Assembly (NCBI GenBank): GCA_936924235.1 | Contig: CAKZHN010000075.1 | Coordinates: 1 to 13,795 of the forward strand | Origin: an uncultured Rhodoplanes sp. | GTDB taxonomy: Bacteria > Pseudomonadota > Alphaproteobacteria > Rhizobiales > Xanthobacteraceae | Direction of reading: 5' to 3' | Length of the DNA: 13,795 nt | Shown here: piece by piece, positions 7,140 to 13,093 of the stretch | Layout: each line of letters opens with the position of its first letter | Position numbering within the stretch: the first letter of the stretch is position 1 | Translations under genes and position numbers: made by a program | Notes under the pieces: model-generated | Told to the model about the DNA's origin: nothing | The model's input: the letters and a program-made list of their open reading frames with translations, nothing else | The model's database searches: none

Positions 7140-7919
7140 ATGCCAGACGCCTTGGAACATGCCAAACTGCGCGCGAAGCTGATCAATGCCGGCCGGGTGC
7201 TGGTCGACGAGGGCCAGGGCGACTACGTCTGGGGCCACATCTCGGCGCGGCTGCCCGGCGAGCCCAACAAGTTCCTGATGAAGCCCGGCTGCATCGGCAT
7301 CGAGGAGATGACCGACGATAACATCATCACGGTCGACATCGAGGGCGACAAGGTGTCCGGCGACTGGCCGCGGCACAACGAGGTCTACATCCATTCCGAG
7401 GTGATGCGGGCGCGACCCGACGTCAACTGCGTGATCCACACCCATCCGGAGCACGCCGTGGCGTTCTCCTCGCTCGGCAAGGAACTGCAGCCGATCAGCA
7501 ACGACGGGACCATGTTCTCGGCCGGCGTGCCGATCTTCTCGGAAACCACCGACCTGATCATCAACCAGGAGCGCGGCAAGGCGGTGGCGCGCGCGCTCGG
7601 CGACAAGAGCGCGCTGATCCTGCGCAACCATGGCATCGTCACCGCGGGCTCGACCATCGAGCACGCGGTGTTCGTCGCGATCAAGCTGGAAAAGGCCTGC
7701 CGCATCCAGATGCTGGCCGAGCAAGCCGGCGGGGCCAAGATGTTCGTCAAGGACGAGGAACTGGCCGCCAAGCGGAGCCGCACCAACCGCAACGACTCCC
7801 AGGGCAACGCTTTCAGCTACCTGGTGCGGCGCTGGCACCTGCGCTGCAATTGCGATGTCCCGCAGGAGTACCAGGCGACGCTGTCGAACTTCGACCGCAG
7901 CGGCTACAAGAAGGGCTGA
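7140..7919 (+). CDS. Class II aldolase/adducin family protein (aldolase or decarboxylase)
   Basis: 259 residues. Metal-dependent aldolase fold with Zn ligands His100 and His102 in VIHTHPEH and His164 in RNHGIV; Glu81 in PRHNEVYIHSE sits where the catalytic acid of fuculose aldolase lies. Relatives include sugar-phosphate aldolases and decarboxylases of aromatic or pyridine dicarboxylates, such as the vitamin B6 degradation decarboxylase of Mesorhizobium. The last 40 residues (LVRRWHLRCNCDVPQEYQ) extend beyond the core. GGGGAG precedes the ATG by six bases, inside the end of the hydroxylase gene. As the last gene of the plus-strand operon it may decarboxylate a ring acid or split the final hydroxy-oxo acid; the two options cannot be separated here. 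Confidence 0.92.
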   Translation: MPDALEHAKLRAKLINAGRVLVDEGQGDYVWGHISARLPGEPNKFLMKPGCIGIEEMTDDNIITVDIEGDKVSGDWPRHNEVYIHSEVMRARPDVNCVIHTHPEHAVAFSSLGKELQPISNDGTMFSAGVPIFSETTDLIINQERGKAVARALGDKSALILRNHGIVTAGSTIEHAVFVAIKLEKACRIQMLAEQAGGAKMFVKDEELAAKRSRTNRNDSQGNAFSYLVRRWHLRCNCDVPQEYQATLSNFDRSGYKKG

Positions 7920-7940
7920 TGCGCGGGCATAAGCCGCATC
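7918..7940. terminator. Weak hairpin between convergent aldolase and outer-membrane protein genes
   Basis: GATGCG (7918-7923) pairs with CGCATC (7935-7940), extendable by two G-C pairs with one bulged C, around a short loop. A T-rich GCTTTAT follows on the plus strand. It fills the 24-base gap between two converging stop codons, the usual place for a shared terminator, but there is no long T run. Confidence 0.35.
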
Positions 7941-7943
7941 GCT

Positions 7944-8738
7944 TTATCGCCACCGCATCAGGTCGAAGTCGAAATCGAGGCTCGCGCCAGCGACCAACCT
8001 GTCGTGGCTGAGCGTCGCCACGTTCGATTCCAGGTGTTCCACACCGGCCACCGCCCTGAAGCTGACGTTGTCGTTGAACCGGTAACGCAGGCCCGCCACC
8101 GCCGACAGCGAGAGATCGCGGCGCCCTGACTGATCGTTGACATAGGCGCTGTAGCGAATCCGGGGCATGGTGATGAACCACCAGTTGCCGATCAGCCGCT
8201 GCTGGATATCGAACGAGGCGCCCAGGCTGTAGCGTTGCGCGGTGATCGCGTCGTCGAAACGCGTGGTGCCCACCAGCATGGGCGTGATCTGGAGATCCGG
8301 ATTAGGGTTGTAATTGGCGCGTGCAAACAGGTTGGCATCGTTGGCGATCATCGACGTGGTCGCGAAACTGCCGGTGTAATAGATGGTGTGCTCGAGGCTC
8401 GCGCCGGTCAGAAACGCACCCCAACGCTTGACGATGTTGGAGCCGTAGCTCGCATAGGTGCTGTTGTTGTCACGAAACAGACCGGGCGGATCGTGGCCGC
8501 CGCCGGCGAACACCGAGGTGCTCCAGTCGCTTGAGAGATTCGCCGTCGCGGAGAGCATGCCGAACGGTGCGCCGGTCACCCCGCTCTGGCGCGATGCGCT
8601 GGTGGTGGTCTGGATATACTGCAGCGGCAGCGAACCCGTCGCGTGCAGTTCGAACGATGGCAGCGGCTCCGCGGCACCTGCGACGGCGGACGCGGCCGCA
8701 AACGCCGCGGCGACGAAGCCGAGCCGCAGCGGTCGCAT
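7944..8738 (-). CDS. Predicted outer-membrane beta-barrel protein
   Basis: 264 residues from the ATG at 8738. The N terminus (MRPLRLGFVAAAFAAASAVA then GAAEP) is a clear Sec signal peptide with an AxA-type site near residues 20-22. The rest alternates polar and hydrophobic residues in strand-sized blocks separated by Asn/Asp/Gly/Ser turns (for example FELHATGSLPLQYIQTT, YSLGASFDIQQRLIG, NVSFRAVAGVEHLES), which is the pattern of a small outer-membrane barrel. The last residues DFDFDLMRWR do not end in the usual Phe or Trp. A GTG at 8762 would add eight residues; neither start has a clear ribosome site, and the ATG gives the more typical signal peptide. It converges on the catabolic operon. No family with known function is recognised; a role in substrate entry would be speculation. 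Confidence 0.8.
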   Translation of the reverse strand: MRPLRLGFVAAAFAAASAVAGAAEPLPSFELHATGSLPLQYIQTTTSASRQSGVTGAPFGMLSATANLSSDWSTSVFAGGGHDPPGLFRDNNSTYASYGSNIVKRWGAFLTGASLEHTIYYTGSFATTSMIANDANLFARANYNPNPDLQITPMLVGTTRFDDAITAQRYSLGASFDIQQRLIGNWWFITMPRIRYSAYVNDQSGRRDLSLSAVAGLRYRFNDNVSFRAVAGVEHLESNVATLSHDRLVAGASLDFDFDLMRWR

Positions 8739-8762
8739 CGCTATCGAAAATCGAGCCGTCAC

Positions 8763-9112
8763 ATGAGCCGCGGCAACGCCATGCAGCCGCTGCGGCGCAA
8801 CGCGCGGCAGGGCTACCGTTCAGAAAGGACGCGGTGAAGACCGACGCTGACACGCGCCAAGGGCCGCCTGCCACGATCAATCAAAGAGGATCGGCCAAGT
8901 GCCCATGAATGCGGACCCCAGTAGGGCTTTCGAATCGTTAACGGATCACTAATTCGACGGCATGCGCCTTCACGCCGACCTCGTGCCCGGGTTTCCCTTA
9001 CCGATCGGAGTCGCGCCCGGTCAGCTCCGAACTGTACCTTTCAGTCGCCCTTGCTGTGGGGTAGGTATCGAAGCACCAAAAAAATCAAGACAGTCTGGGT
9101 GAGGAGACGCAC
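8763..9112. promoter_or_regulatory. 350-base divergent intergenic region upstream of the MFS transporter
   Basis: No gene is supported here. It must hold the promoters of the beta-barrel gene (minus) and the transporter (plus). Visible elements are the 8-bp palindrome CGTTAACG (8936-8943), set between CGAAT (8931-8935) and ATTCG (8952-8956), and the inverted repeat TCGGAG (9005-9010)/CTCCGA (9025-9030). A strong GAGGAG (9101-9106) serves the transporter start. The stretch around 8876-8956 is visibly less GC-rich than the coding DNA. I could not place -35/-10 boxes reliably. Confidence 0.5.
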
Positions 9113-10471
9113 ATGGCAGAGCTAGCCGTCGTTCCGGTTTCGCGCTTTCTCGATGAACGGGGCTTCGGGCCGTTCCAGATCAAGCTTTTGGTCTGGTCGA
9201 TCCTTCTGGTCCTGATCGACGGCTATGACATCGGCGCCATCGCGTTTGCCGCCCCGCATCTGATCCGCGAATGGCATATCGCTCCGCACGCGCTGGGCCC
9301 GGTGTTCAGCGCAAGCCTTGTCGGAATCCTGTTCGGTTCGGCGCTGTTCGGCTTCATCGGCGACCGTTACGGCCGCAAGGCCGCGCTGATCTGGTCGAAC
9401 CTGCTGTTCGGTGTCTTTACGTTCGGGGCCGCCTACGCGACCAACCTCGATCAGATGTTCTGGCTGCGGCTCTTGGCCGGCATCGGCATCGGCGGCGTAG
9501 TCCCCAACGTCGTTGCGATCAACGCCGAATCTGCGCCGCGCAAGCTGCGCGCCACCCTCGCCCTGGTCGCCGTGGGCTGCGTGCCGATCGGCGGCGCCAT
9601 TCCCGGCGTCATCAGCGCGGTATTCGTGCCGCAATACGGCTGGCCCTTGCTGTTTCAGGTCGGCGGCATCGTGCCGATCCTCATCGGGCTTGCCGGATTC
9701 TTCGGCCTGCCGGAATCGATCAAGTTCATGGCGCTGCGCGAGCGTGACCGCGGCGCGATGGAGCGGCTGGTCAAGGACATCCGGCCGGATTTCGTGGTGC
9801 CGCCGAACGCGCGCTTCGAGCTCGAAGACGAGAAGGAGCAGTTTTCCGGATTCAACCCCGCCTATCTGTTCCGGCAGGGCCTCGCCATCATCACGCCGTT
9901 GATGTGGCTGGTGTTCGCCCTGAACCTGATGGGCTTCTTCTTCCTGCTGAGCTGGACGCCCACACTCATGACCGCGGCGAAGCTGCCACCCGCAACGGCG
10001 GCGCTGGCCGGCGCCGCACTCCAGGTCGGCGGCACCGTAGGCTCGCTCGCCCTGTGCGGCTGGCTGCAGCGGAACCGTTTCCTTGCCATATCGATCATGT
10101 TCGCCCTGGCCGTGCCGGTGGTCGGCTCGATCGGCTTTGCCGGACTGACCGCGCAGCCCGCGCTGCTGCTGACCGCGACGTTCTTTGCAGGCTTCCTGGT
10201 GCTCGGCGTGCAGTCAGGCATCAACGTGGCCGGCGCCATGATCTATCCGACCTCGCTCCGTTCCAACGGCTCCGGCTGGCAGCTCGGCCTCGGGAGGATC
10301 GGATCAATCGTCGGTCCGCTGGCCGGCGCCCAACTCGTCGGCATGCCGGTGCAGAACCTCTACATGTGGTCCGCGGTGCCGTTCGCGCTCGGCGCGGTGA
10401 TCTGCTTCATCGTGCACCGGCTCAACACGGCGCGGCTCGACGCCCATCCGGAGCTGCGCGAAGCGCAGTGA
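9113..10471 (+). CDS. MFS transporter, aromatic acid:H+ symporter (AAHS) type
   Basis: 452 residues in the inner membrane, with about 12 hydrophobic segments in two halves separated by a hydrophilic loop near residues 205-250 (ALRERDRGAMERLVKDIRP). Helix 1 carries DGYD (36-39), the acidic signature of the AAHS group that includes PcaK and BenK, and the helix 2-3 loop has the MFS motif GDRYGRK (83-89). Import of a benzoate- or hydroxybenzoate-like acid with protons is therefore likely. GAGGAG seven bases upstream supports the ATG at 9113. It stands alone on its strand, converges on the TctC gene with an 11-base gap, and could supply the aromatic pathway encoded at 1-7919. The exact substrate is unknown. 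Confidence 0.92.
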   Translation: MAELAVVPVSRFLDERGFGPFQIKLLVWSILLVLIDGYDIGAIAFAAPHLIREWHIAPHALGPVFSASLVGILFGSALFGFIGDRYGRKAALIWSNLLFGVFTFGAAYATNLDQMFWLRLLAGIGIGGVVPNVVAINAESAPRKLRATLALVAVGCVPIGGAIPGVISAVFVPQYGWPLLFQVGGIVPILIGLAGFFGLPESIKFMALRERDRGAMERLVKDIRPDFVVPPNARFELEDEKEQFSGFNPAYLFRQGLAIITPLMWLVFALNLMGFFFLLSWTPTLMTAAKLPPATAALAGAALQVGGTVGSLALCGWLQRNRFLAISIMFALAVPVVGSIGFAGLTAQPALLLTATFFAGFLVLGVQSGINVAGAMIYPTSLRSNGSGWQLGLGRIGSIVGPLAGAQLVGMPVQNLYMWSAVPFALGAVICFIVHRLNTARLDAHPELREAQ

Positions 10472-10482
10472 AGAGCGCCCTG

Positions 10483-11445
10483 CTACATCTTGATGCCGAC
10501 GTCGCGGACCAGCTTGCCGTACTTGTCGTAGTCGCGCTTGATCAGCGCCGAGAACTCGGCGGGCGTCATGATCAGCGGCTCGAGCGCGCCGGTGACGTTG
10601 AGCTTCTGGGCGAACTCGGGCTCTTTGAGGATCTTCTGCACCTCGTCGTGCAGCTTGGTGACGATCGGCTGGGGCGTCGCCGGCGGCGCGAACAGGCCGA
10701 GCCAGATCGTCAGGTCGTAGCCCGGGTAGTAGTCGGCGATCGGCGGCAGATCCGGAAACAACGGTGAGCGCTTCGTGCCCGTGGTGGCGAGCCCGCGGAG
10801 CTGGCCACCTCTGAGCAGCCCGGCATTCGAGGCGCCGGCCAGCACCACCATGGTCTCGCCGGCGACCGTCGCCATGCCGGCAGGCGCACCGCCGCGATAC
10901 GGCACGTGCAGGAGATCGATGCCGGCGCGCTGCTTCAGCATCTCGATGCCGAGCTGGTGCTGGCTGCCGTTGCCGCCCGACGCGTAGGGCAACGGCGGAT
11001 TGGCTTTCTTGGCGTATTCGACCAGCTCCGGCACGGTCTTCACCGGCAACTTCGGATTGACCGACAGGAAGAACTGGTTCGAGGCCACGCTCGACACCGG
11101 CAGCAGATCCTTCAGCGGGTCATACGGCAGCGACGGATAGACGTGCGGATTGATCGTCAGCAGGCTGTCGGCCGCGACGATCAGCGTGTAGCCGTCGGGC
11201 TCGCCCTTGGCGATCGCATCGGCCGCGACGTTGCCGTTGGCGCCGGAGCGGTTCTCGACGAAAAACGAGCTGCCCATGGTCTCGGTCATGCGCTGGGCCA
11301 GGAGCCGCGCTGCGATGTCGGGCGCGCCGCCCGGCGGAATGGTGACGAGGATCTTTACCGGATGCGTCGGATACTGCTGCGCCGCCGCCTGCCCGGCGAT
11401 CGCAACGAGCGCCAAAGCCGCAAGACCCAATCCGATTGTTTTCAT
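10483..11445 (-). CDS. Periplasmic substrate-binding protein, TctC/Bug family
   Basis: 320 residues, normal for the tripartite tricarboxylate transporter receptor family. The signal peptide MKTIGLGLAALALVAIAGQA ends at AAA/QQ (about residue 22). The mature protein opens with YPTHPVKILVTIPPGGAPDIAARLLAQ, the characteristic first strand and loop, and contains FFVENRSGANGNVAAD and GEPDGYTLIVAAD, which contribute to the ligand pocket. It would deliver a carboxylic acid to a TctAB-type permease. No TctA or TctB gene is in the window, as is common because many such binding proteins are orphan genes next to catabolic clusters. The start has GGAGGA eight bases upstream. It is divergent from the second cupin gene. 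Confidence 0.94.
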   Translation of the reverse strand: MKTIGLGLAALALVAIAGQAAAQQYPTHPVKILVTIPPGGAPDIAARLLAQRMTETMGSSFFVENRSGANGNVAADAIAKGEPDGYTLIVAADSLLTINPHVYPSLPYDPLKDLLPVSSVASNQFFLSVNPKLPVKTVPELVEYAKKANPPLPYASGGNGSQHQLGIEMLKQRAGIDLLHVPYRGGAPAGMATVAGETMVVLAGASNAGLLRGGQLRGLATTGTKRSPLFPDLPPIADYYPGYDLTIWLGLFAPPATPQPIVTKLHDEVQKILKEPEFAQKLNVTGALEPLIMTPAEFSALIKRDYDKYGKLVRDVGIKM

Positions 11446-11484
11446 TTTTGCATTCCTCCGGTCACGTGTTCTTCGTCGCCAGTG

Positions 11485-11502
11485 CCGCGAACCTAATCGC
11501 GG
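11485..11502. promoter_or_regulatory. Perfect inverted repeat CCGCGA-N6-TCGCGG in a divergent gap
   Basis: A perfect 6-bp repeat with a 6-base A+T-rich centre (ACCTAA), 40 bases upstream of the TctC start and 93 bases upstream of the cupin start. The location in a 149-base divergent promoter region and the 18-bp size fit a dimeric regulator site. The family is not recognised. Confidence 0.35.
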
Positions 11503-11594
11503 AATCGCCCGTGCGAAAGCCCGCGGTCTTGCGGCATAGCGCGCTTCCCAATAGCGTCCTGCCCACGCAACAGAACAGCTCAGGGAGGCGTGCG

Positions 11595-12074
11595 ATGGCG
11601 TTGAAGGTGCGGCGGGTGATCACCGGTCACGATGCGAACGGCAAGGCGATTGCCAAAATCGACGAGGTCGTCAGCAATATCCGGGAGGGCCGCCCCGGCG
11701 CGATGGCGCACGCGATCTGGACCACCGAAGGCTTCCCTGTGAACAACGACACGCAGGAGGATGCCGGCGCCCGCCCCGTGCAGACGACGTTGCCCGGCGG
11801 CACCATCTTCCGGGTGATCGAATTCAAGCCGGGCGTGCAGGCGCGCAACCACCGCACCGACTCGATCGACTACATCGTCTGCATGGCGGGCGAGATCGAC
11901 ATGGACCTCGACGGCACCGTGGTCCATCTCAAGGCTGGCGACGTGATGGTGCAGCGGGGCACGATCCACAACTGGATCAACAACGGCAAGGAGTCGTGCA
12001 TCCTCGCCGTGATCCTGATCGACGCGAAGGCGGTGAAGGCCGAGAGCGGCAAGGTGTTGAACGCGGTGGGTTAG
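11595..12074 (+). CDS. Small cupin-domain protein with degenerate metal site
   Basis: 159 residues from the ATG at 11595, chosen because AGGGAGG lies seven bases upstream; the frame stays open 159 bases further but without a better start. One cupin barrel spans about residues 65-145. Motif 1 reads NHRTDSIDYIVCMAGEI: His86 is kept, but Thr88 replaces the second His. Motif 2 reads AGDVMVQRGTIHNWIN: His125 is kept and Arg121 and Gly122 stand near the usual Pro. With two of the normal three histidines it may bind metal weakly or serve as a non-catalytic sensor. It is divergent from the TctC gene and convergent with the RidA gene. No function is known to me for this subfamily. Confidence 0.88.
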   Translation: MALKVRRVITGHDANGKAIAKIDEVVSNIREGRPGAMAHAIWTTEGFPVNNDTQEDAGARPVQTTLPGGTIFRVIEFKPGVQARNHRTDSIDYIVCMAGEIDMDLDGTVVHLKAGDVMVQRGTIHNWINNGKESCILAVILIDAKAVKAESGKVLNAVG

Positions 12075-12088
12075 TGCTGGTTGCGGAA

Positions 12089-12106
12089 GCCGCGCAAAAG
12101 CGCGGC
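12089..12106. terminator. GC-rich hairpin between convergent cupin and RidA genes
   Basis: GCCGCGC (12089-12095), AAAA loop, GCGCGGC (12100-12106): a perfect 7-bp stem within the 38-base gap between two converging stop codons. There is no T run on either side, so it is a probable bidirectional stop or RNA 3'-end stabiliser rather than a classic intrinsic terminator. Confidence 0.55.
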
Positions 12107-12112
12107 ATCGCG

Positions 12113-12514
12113 TCACTTGGCGAGGATCACCACCGCCTCGACCTCATAGAGCGCGTCGGCCCGCGCCAGCGCCGGCACACCGATCGTGGTGCTGGCCGGC
12201 GGCTCCTTCACGTTGACGTACTTGTCGCGGACCTCGCGGTAGGCGCCGAGGTTCGCCGAGATATCGACCAGATAGTTGTTGAGCTTGACGACGTCGTTGA
12301 AGGTCGCGCCGACCGCAGCCAGCGCCGCCTTCAGGTTCTCGAACGCCTGCGTCGCCTGGGCGCGGAAATCGCCCGCGATATTGCCGTCGGGCTTCAGGCC
12401 GAGCTGGCCCGCAATATAGACGATGCGGCCGGGACCGGTGGCCTCGACGACGTGGCTGTAGCCGCCGGGCTTGGCGATCGCCGACGGATTCATGAAACGC
12501 AAATTGGAAGGCAT
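12113..12514 (-). CDS. RidA/YjgF/UK114-family protein lacking the key arginine
   Basis: 133 residues, the standard length. The start is the ATG at 12514 (MPSNLRFMNPSA); an AGGG lies about ten bases upstream, and the frame remains open further up without family similarity. Typical features are YIAGQLGLKPDGNIAGDF, QATQAFENLKAALAAVGA and KLNNYLVDI, then PPASTTIGVPALARADALYEVEAV at the end. In RidA proper the sequence PARS/PART supplies Arg105, which binds the carboxylate of 2-aminoacrylate. Here the equivalent position is Ser108 (PAST), so it likely belongs to one of the Rid groups without imine deaminase activity or with another ligand. Several catabolic clusters carry such proteins. It converges on the small cupin gene. 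Confidence 0.93.
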   Translation of the reverse strand: MPSNLRFMNPSAIAKPGGYSHVVEATGPGRIVYIAGQLGLKPDGNIAGDFRAQATQAFENLKAALAAVGATFNDVVKLNNYLVDISANLGAYREVRDKYVNVKEPPASTTIGVPALARADALYEVEAVVILAK

Positions 12515-12534
12515 GGATGGCCGCCCTGAACTGT

Positions 12535-12557
12535 GGGCGCCGCCCCATGCGGCGCCC
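12535..12557 (-). other. Perfect 9-bp hairpin in the RidA leader
   Basis: GGGCGCCGC (12535-12543) and GCGGCGCCC (12549-12557) pair fully around a 5-base loop. It sits 20 bases upstream of the RidA start, between that start and the -10-like box at 12567-12572, so the leader RNA would carry a very stable stem close to the ribosome site. No known riboswitch is recognised. Confidence 0.5.
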
Positions 12558-12566
12558 GGCGGCCGA

Positions 12567-12572
12567 ACTATA
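12567..12572 (-). promoter_or_regulatory. Possible -10 box (TATAGT) of the RidA gene
   Basis: TATAGT on the minus strand lies in a short A+T-rich patch in an otherwise very GC-rich gap and would give a leader of roughly 45 bases. No convincing -35 hexamer is seen 16-18 bases further upstream. Confidence 0.3.
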
Positions 12573-12581
12573 GCGAATTTA

Positions 12582-12668
12582 GCAACGAGCTGGTGTGTCC
12601 AAGCGCCGCGAAGCGGCGTTAGCGAGTCCGGAAGCCGCGAAGCGGCGTCAGTGGGTCCACGCACCGCG
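12582..12668 (-). repeat. 29-bp tandem repeat, about three copies, starting inside the NDUFS4 gene end
   Basis: On the minus strand three 29-base units follow each other: 12668-12640, 12639-12611 and 12610-12582. Each begins CGCGG and has GGAC at positions 11-14; the first two share the last ten bases ACGCCGCTT with its preceding A. The plus-strand stretches 12605-12629 and 12634-12658 agree at 22 of 25 positions. Unit 1 contains the last codons and stop of the NDUFS4 gene; the third copy is partial and could still encode Arg-Gly-Ala-Trp-Thr-His. Each unit junction forms a GCCGC-TTC-GCGGC hairpin, giving two stems in tandem just after the stop, suited to ending transcription. Confidence 0.7.
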
Positions 12669-12953
12669 CCGCGTCGGCGAGAAATTGTCGGCGTAGGACA
12701 GGCCGCGCCGGGCCGCGTGCTTGGCCTCGTGCACCTCGTACGGGATGCCATGGCGCTCCGCATAGGCGACCGCCTCTTCCTTGGTGGCGAAGCGCAGCCG
12801 GAGCTGGCTCTTCATGTCGCCGGAGGTGGTCCAGCCCATCAGCGATTCAACGACGCGCGGCTCCTCGGGCTCGTAGTCCAGCACCCATTCGCGGGTCTTG
12901 GCGCTGCCGGACTGCATCGCGGTCTTGGCGGGCTTGTAGATTCGTGCGGTCAT
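12648..12953 (-). CDS. NDUFS4-like accessory subunit of respiratory complex I (ETC complex I subunit)
   Basis: 101 residues, the usual size for the alphaproteobacterial relatives of mitochondrial NDUFS4 (18-kDa subunit). Visible features are the N-terminal ARIYKPAKTAMQSG, the central TREWVLDYEPEEPRVVESLMGWTTSGDM, the motif LRFATKEEAVAYAERHGIPY and the C-terminal DNFSPTRRGAWTH, ending in the family's Trp-Thr-His. It binds at the NADH-dehydrogenase arm of complex I on the cytoplasmic side and supports assembly or stability. The ATG at 12953 lacks a strong ribosome site. It follows tRNA-Pro by 50 bases on the same strand. It is a housekeeping gene of the alphaproteobacterial lineage and helps place the organism. 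Confidence 0.92.
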   Translation of the reverse strand: MTARIYKPAKTAMQSGSAKTREWVLDYEPEEPRVVESLMGWTTSGDMKSQLRLRFATKEEAVAYAERHGIPYEVHEAKHAARRGLSYADNFSPTRRGAWTH

Positions 12954-12970
12954 CAGGCGGCTCGGTCGTT

Positions 12971-12997
12971 GGCTCGCCGAGCCGAAGCTCGAAGAGC
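12971..12997 (-). other. Two small hairpins between tRNA-Pro and the NDUFS4 gene
   Basis: GCTC-GAA-GAGC (12987-12997) and the palindrome GGCTCG-C-CGAGCC (12971-12983) lie in the tRNA 3' trailer on the minus strand. Neither is followed by a T run. They may help end or process the tRNA transcript, or may allow read-through into the NDUFS4 gene. Confidence 0.35.
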
Positions 12998-13003
12998 GAA
13001 GGC

Positions 13004-13080
13004 TGGTCGGAGCAGCAGGATTTGAACCTGCGACCCCCTGCTCCCAAAGCAGGTGCGCTACCAGGCTGCGCTATGCTCCG
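13004..13080 (-). tRNA. tRNA-Pro, anticodon TGG
   Basis: 77 bases on the minus strand with the CCA end encoded (13006-13004). The acceptor stem CGGAGCA (13080-13074) pairs with TGCTCCG (13014-13008), with A as discriminator base. The D arm contains GCGCAGCCTGGTAGCGC, the anticodon arm is CCTGC-TTTGGGA-GCAGG with TGG at positions 34-36, and the T arm is GCAGG-TTCGAAT-CCTGC. It is intact and typical. It stands 50 bases upstream of the NDUFS4 gene and 53 bases after the SMP-30-like gene. Confidence 0.97.
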
Positions 13081-13093
13081 AAGGCTGACGTGA

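Noticed and set aside
8905..8952. A 15-codon mini-frame (ATG at 8905) in the same gap
   Set aside because: The nearest AGAGGA is about 14 bases from the ATG, too far, and nothing else supports translation.
8962..9102. A 46-codon frame ending in the transporter's ribosome site, possible leader peptide
   Set aside because: It has no ribosome site of its own, no run of regulatory codons and no associated attenuator hairpin; the frame is probably chance.
11436..11594. Upstream extension of the small cupin by 53 codons
   Set aside because: It would overlap the TctC start and ribosome site, while the ATG at 11595 has a strong AGGGAGG correctly spaced.
12582..12668. The tandem repeat as a CRISPR array
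   Set aside because: The units are contiguous with no unique spacers, only about three copies, overlap a coding end, and no cas gene is present.
12113..12763. Extension of the RidA reading frame to 216 codons
   Set aside because: The extra N-terminal part crosses the leader hairpin, the tandem repeat and the end of the NDUFS4 gene, and has no similarity to the Rid family; the ATG at 12514 gives the normal length.
13004..13080. tRNA-Pro as an integration site of a genomic island
   Set aside because: No integrase gene and no repeated copy of the tRNA 3' end were seen in the window; sequence beyond both edges would be needed.
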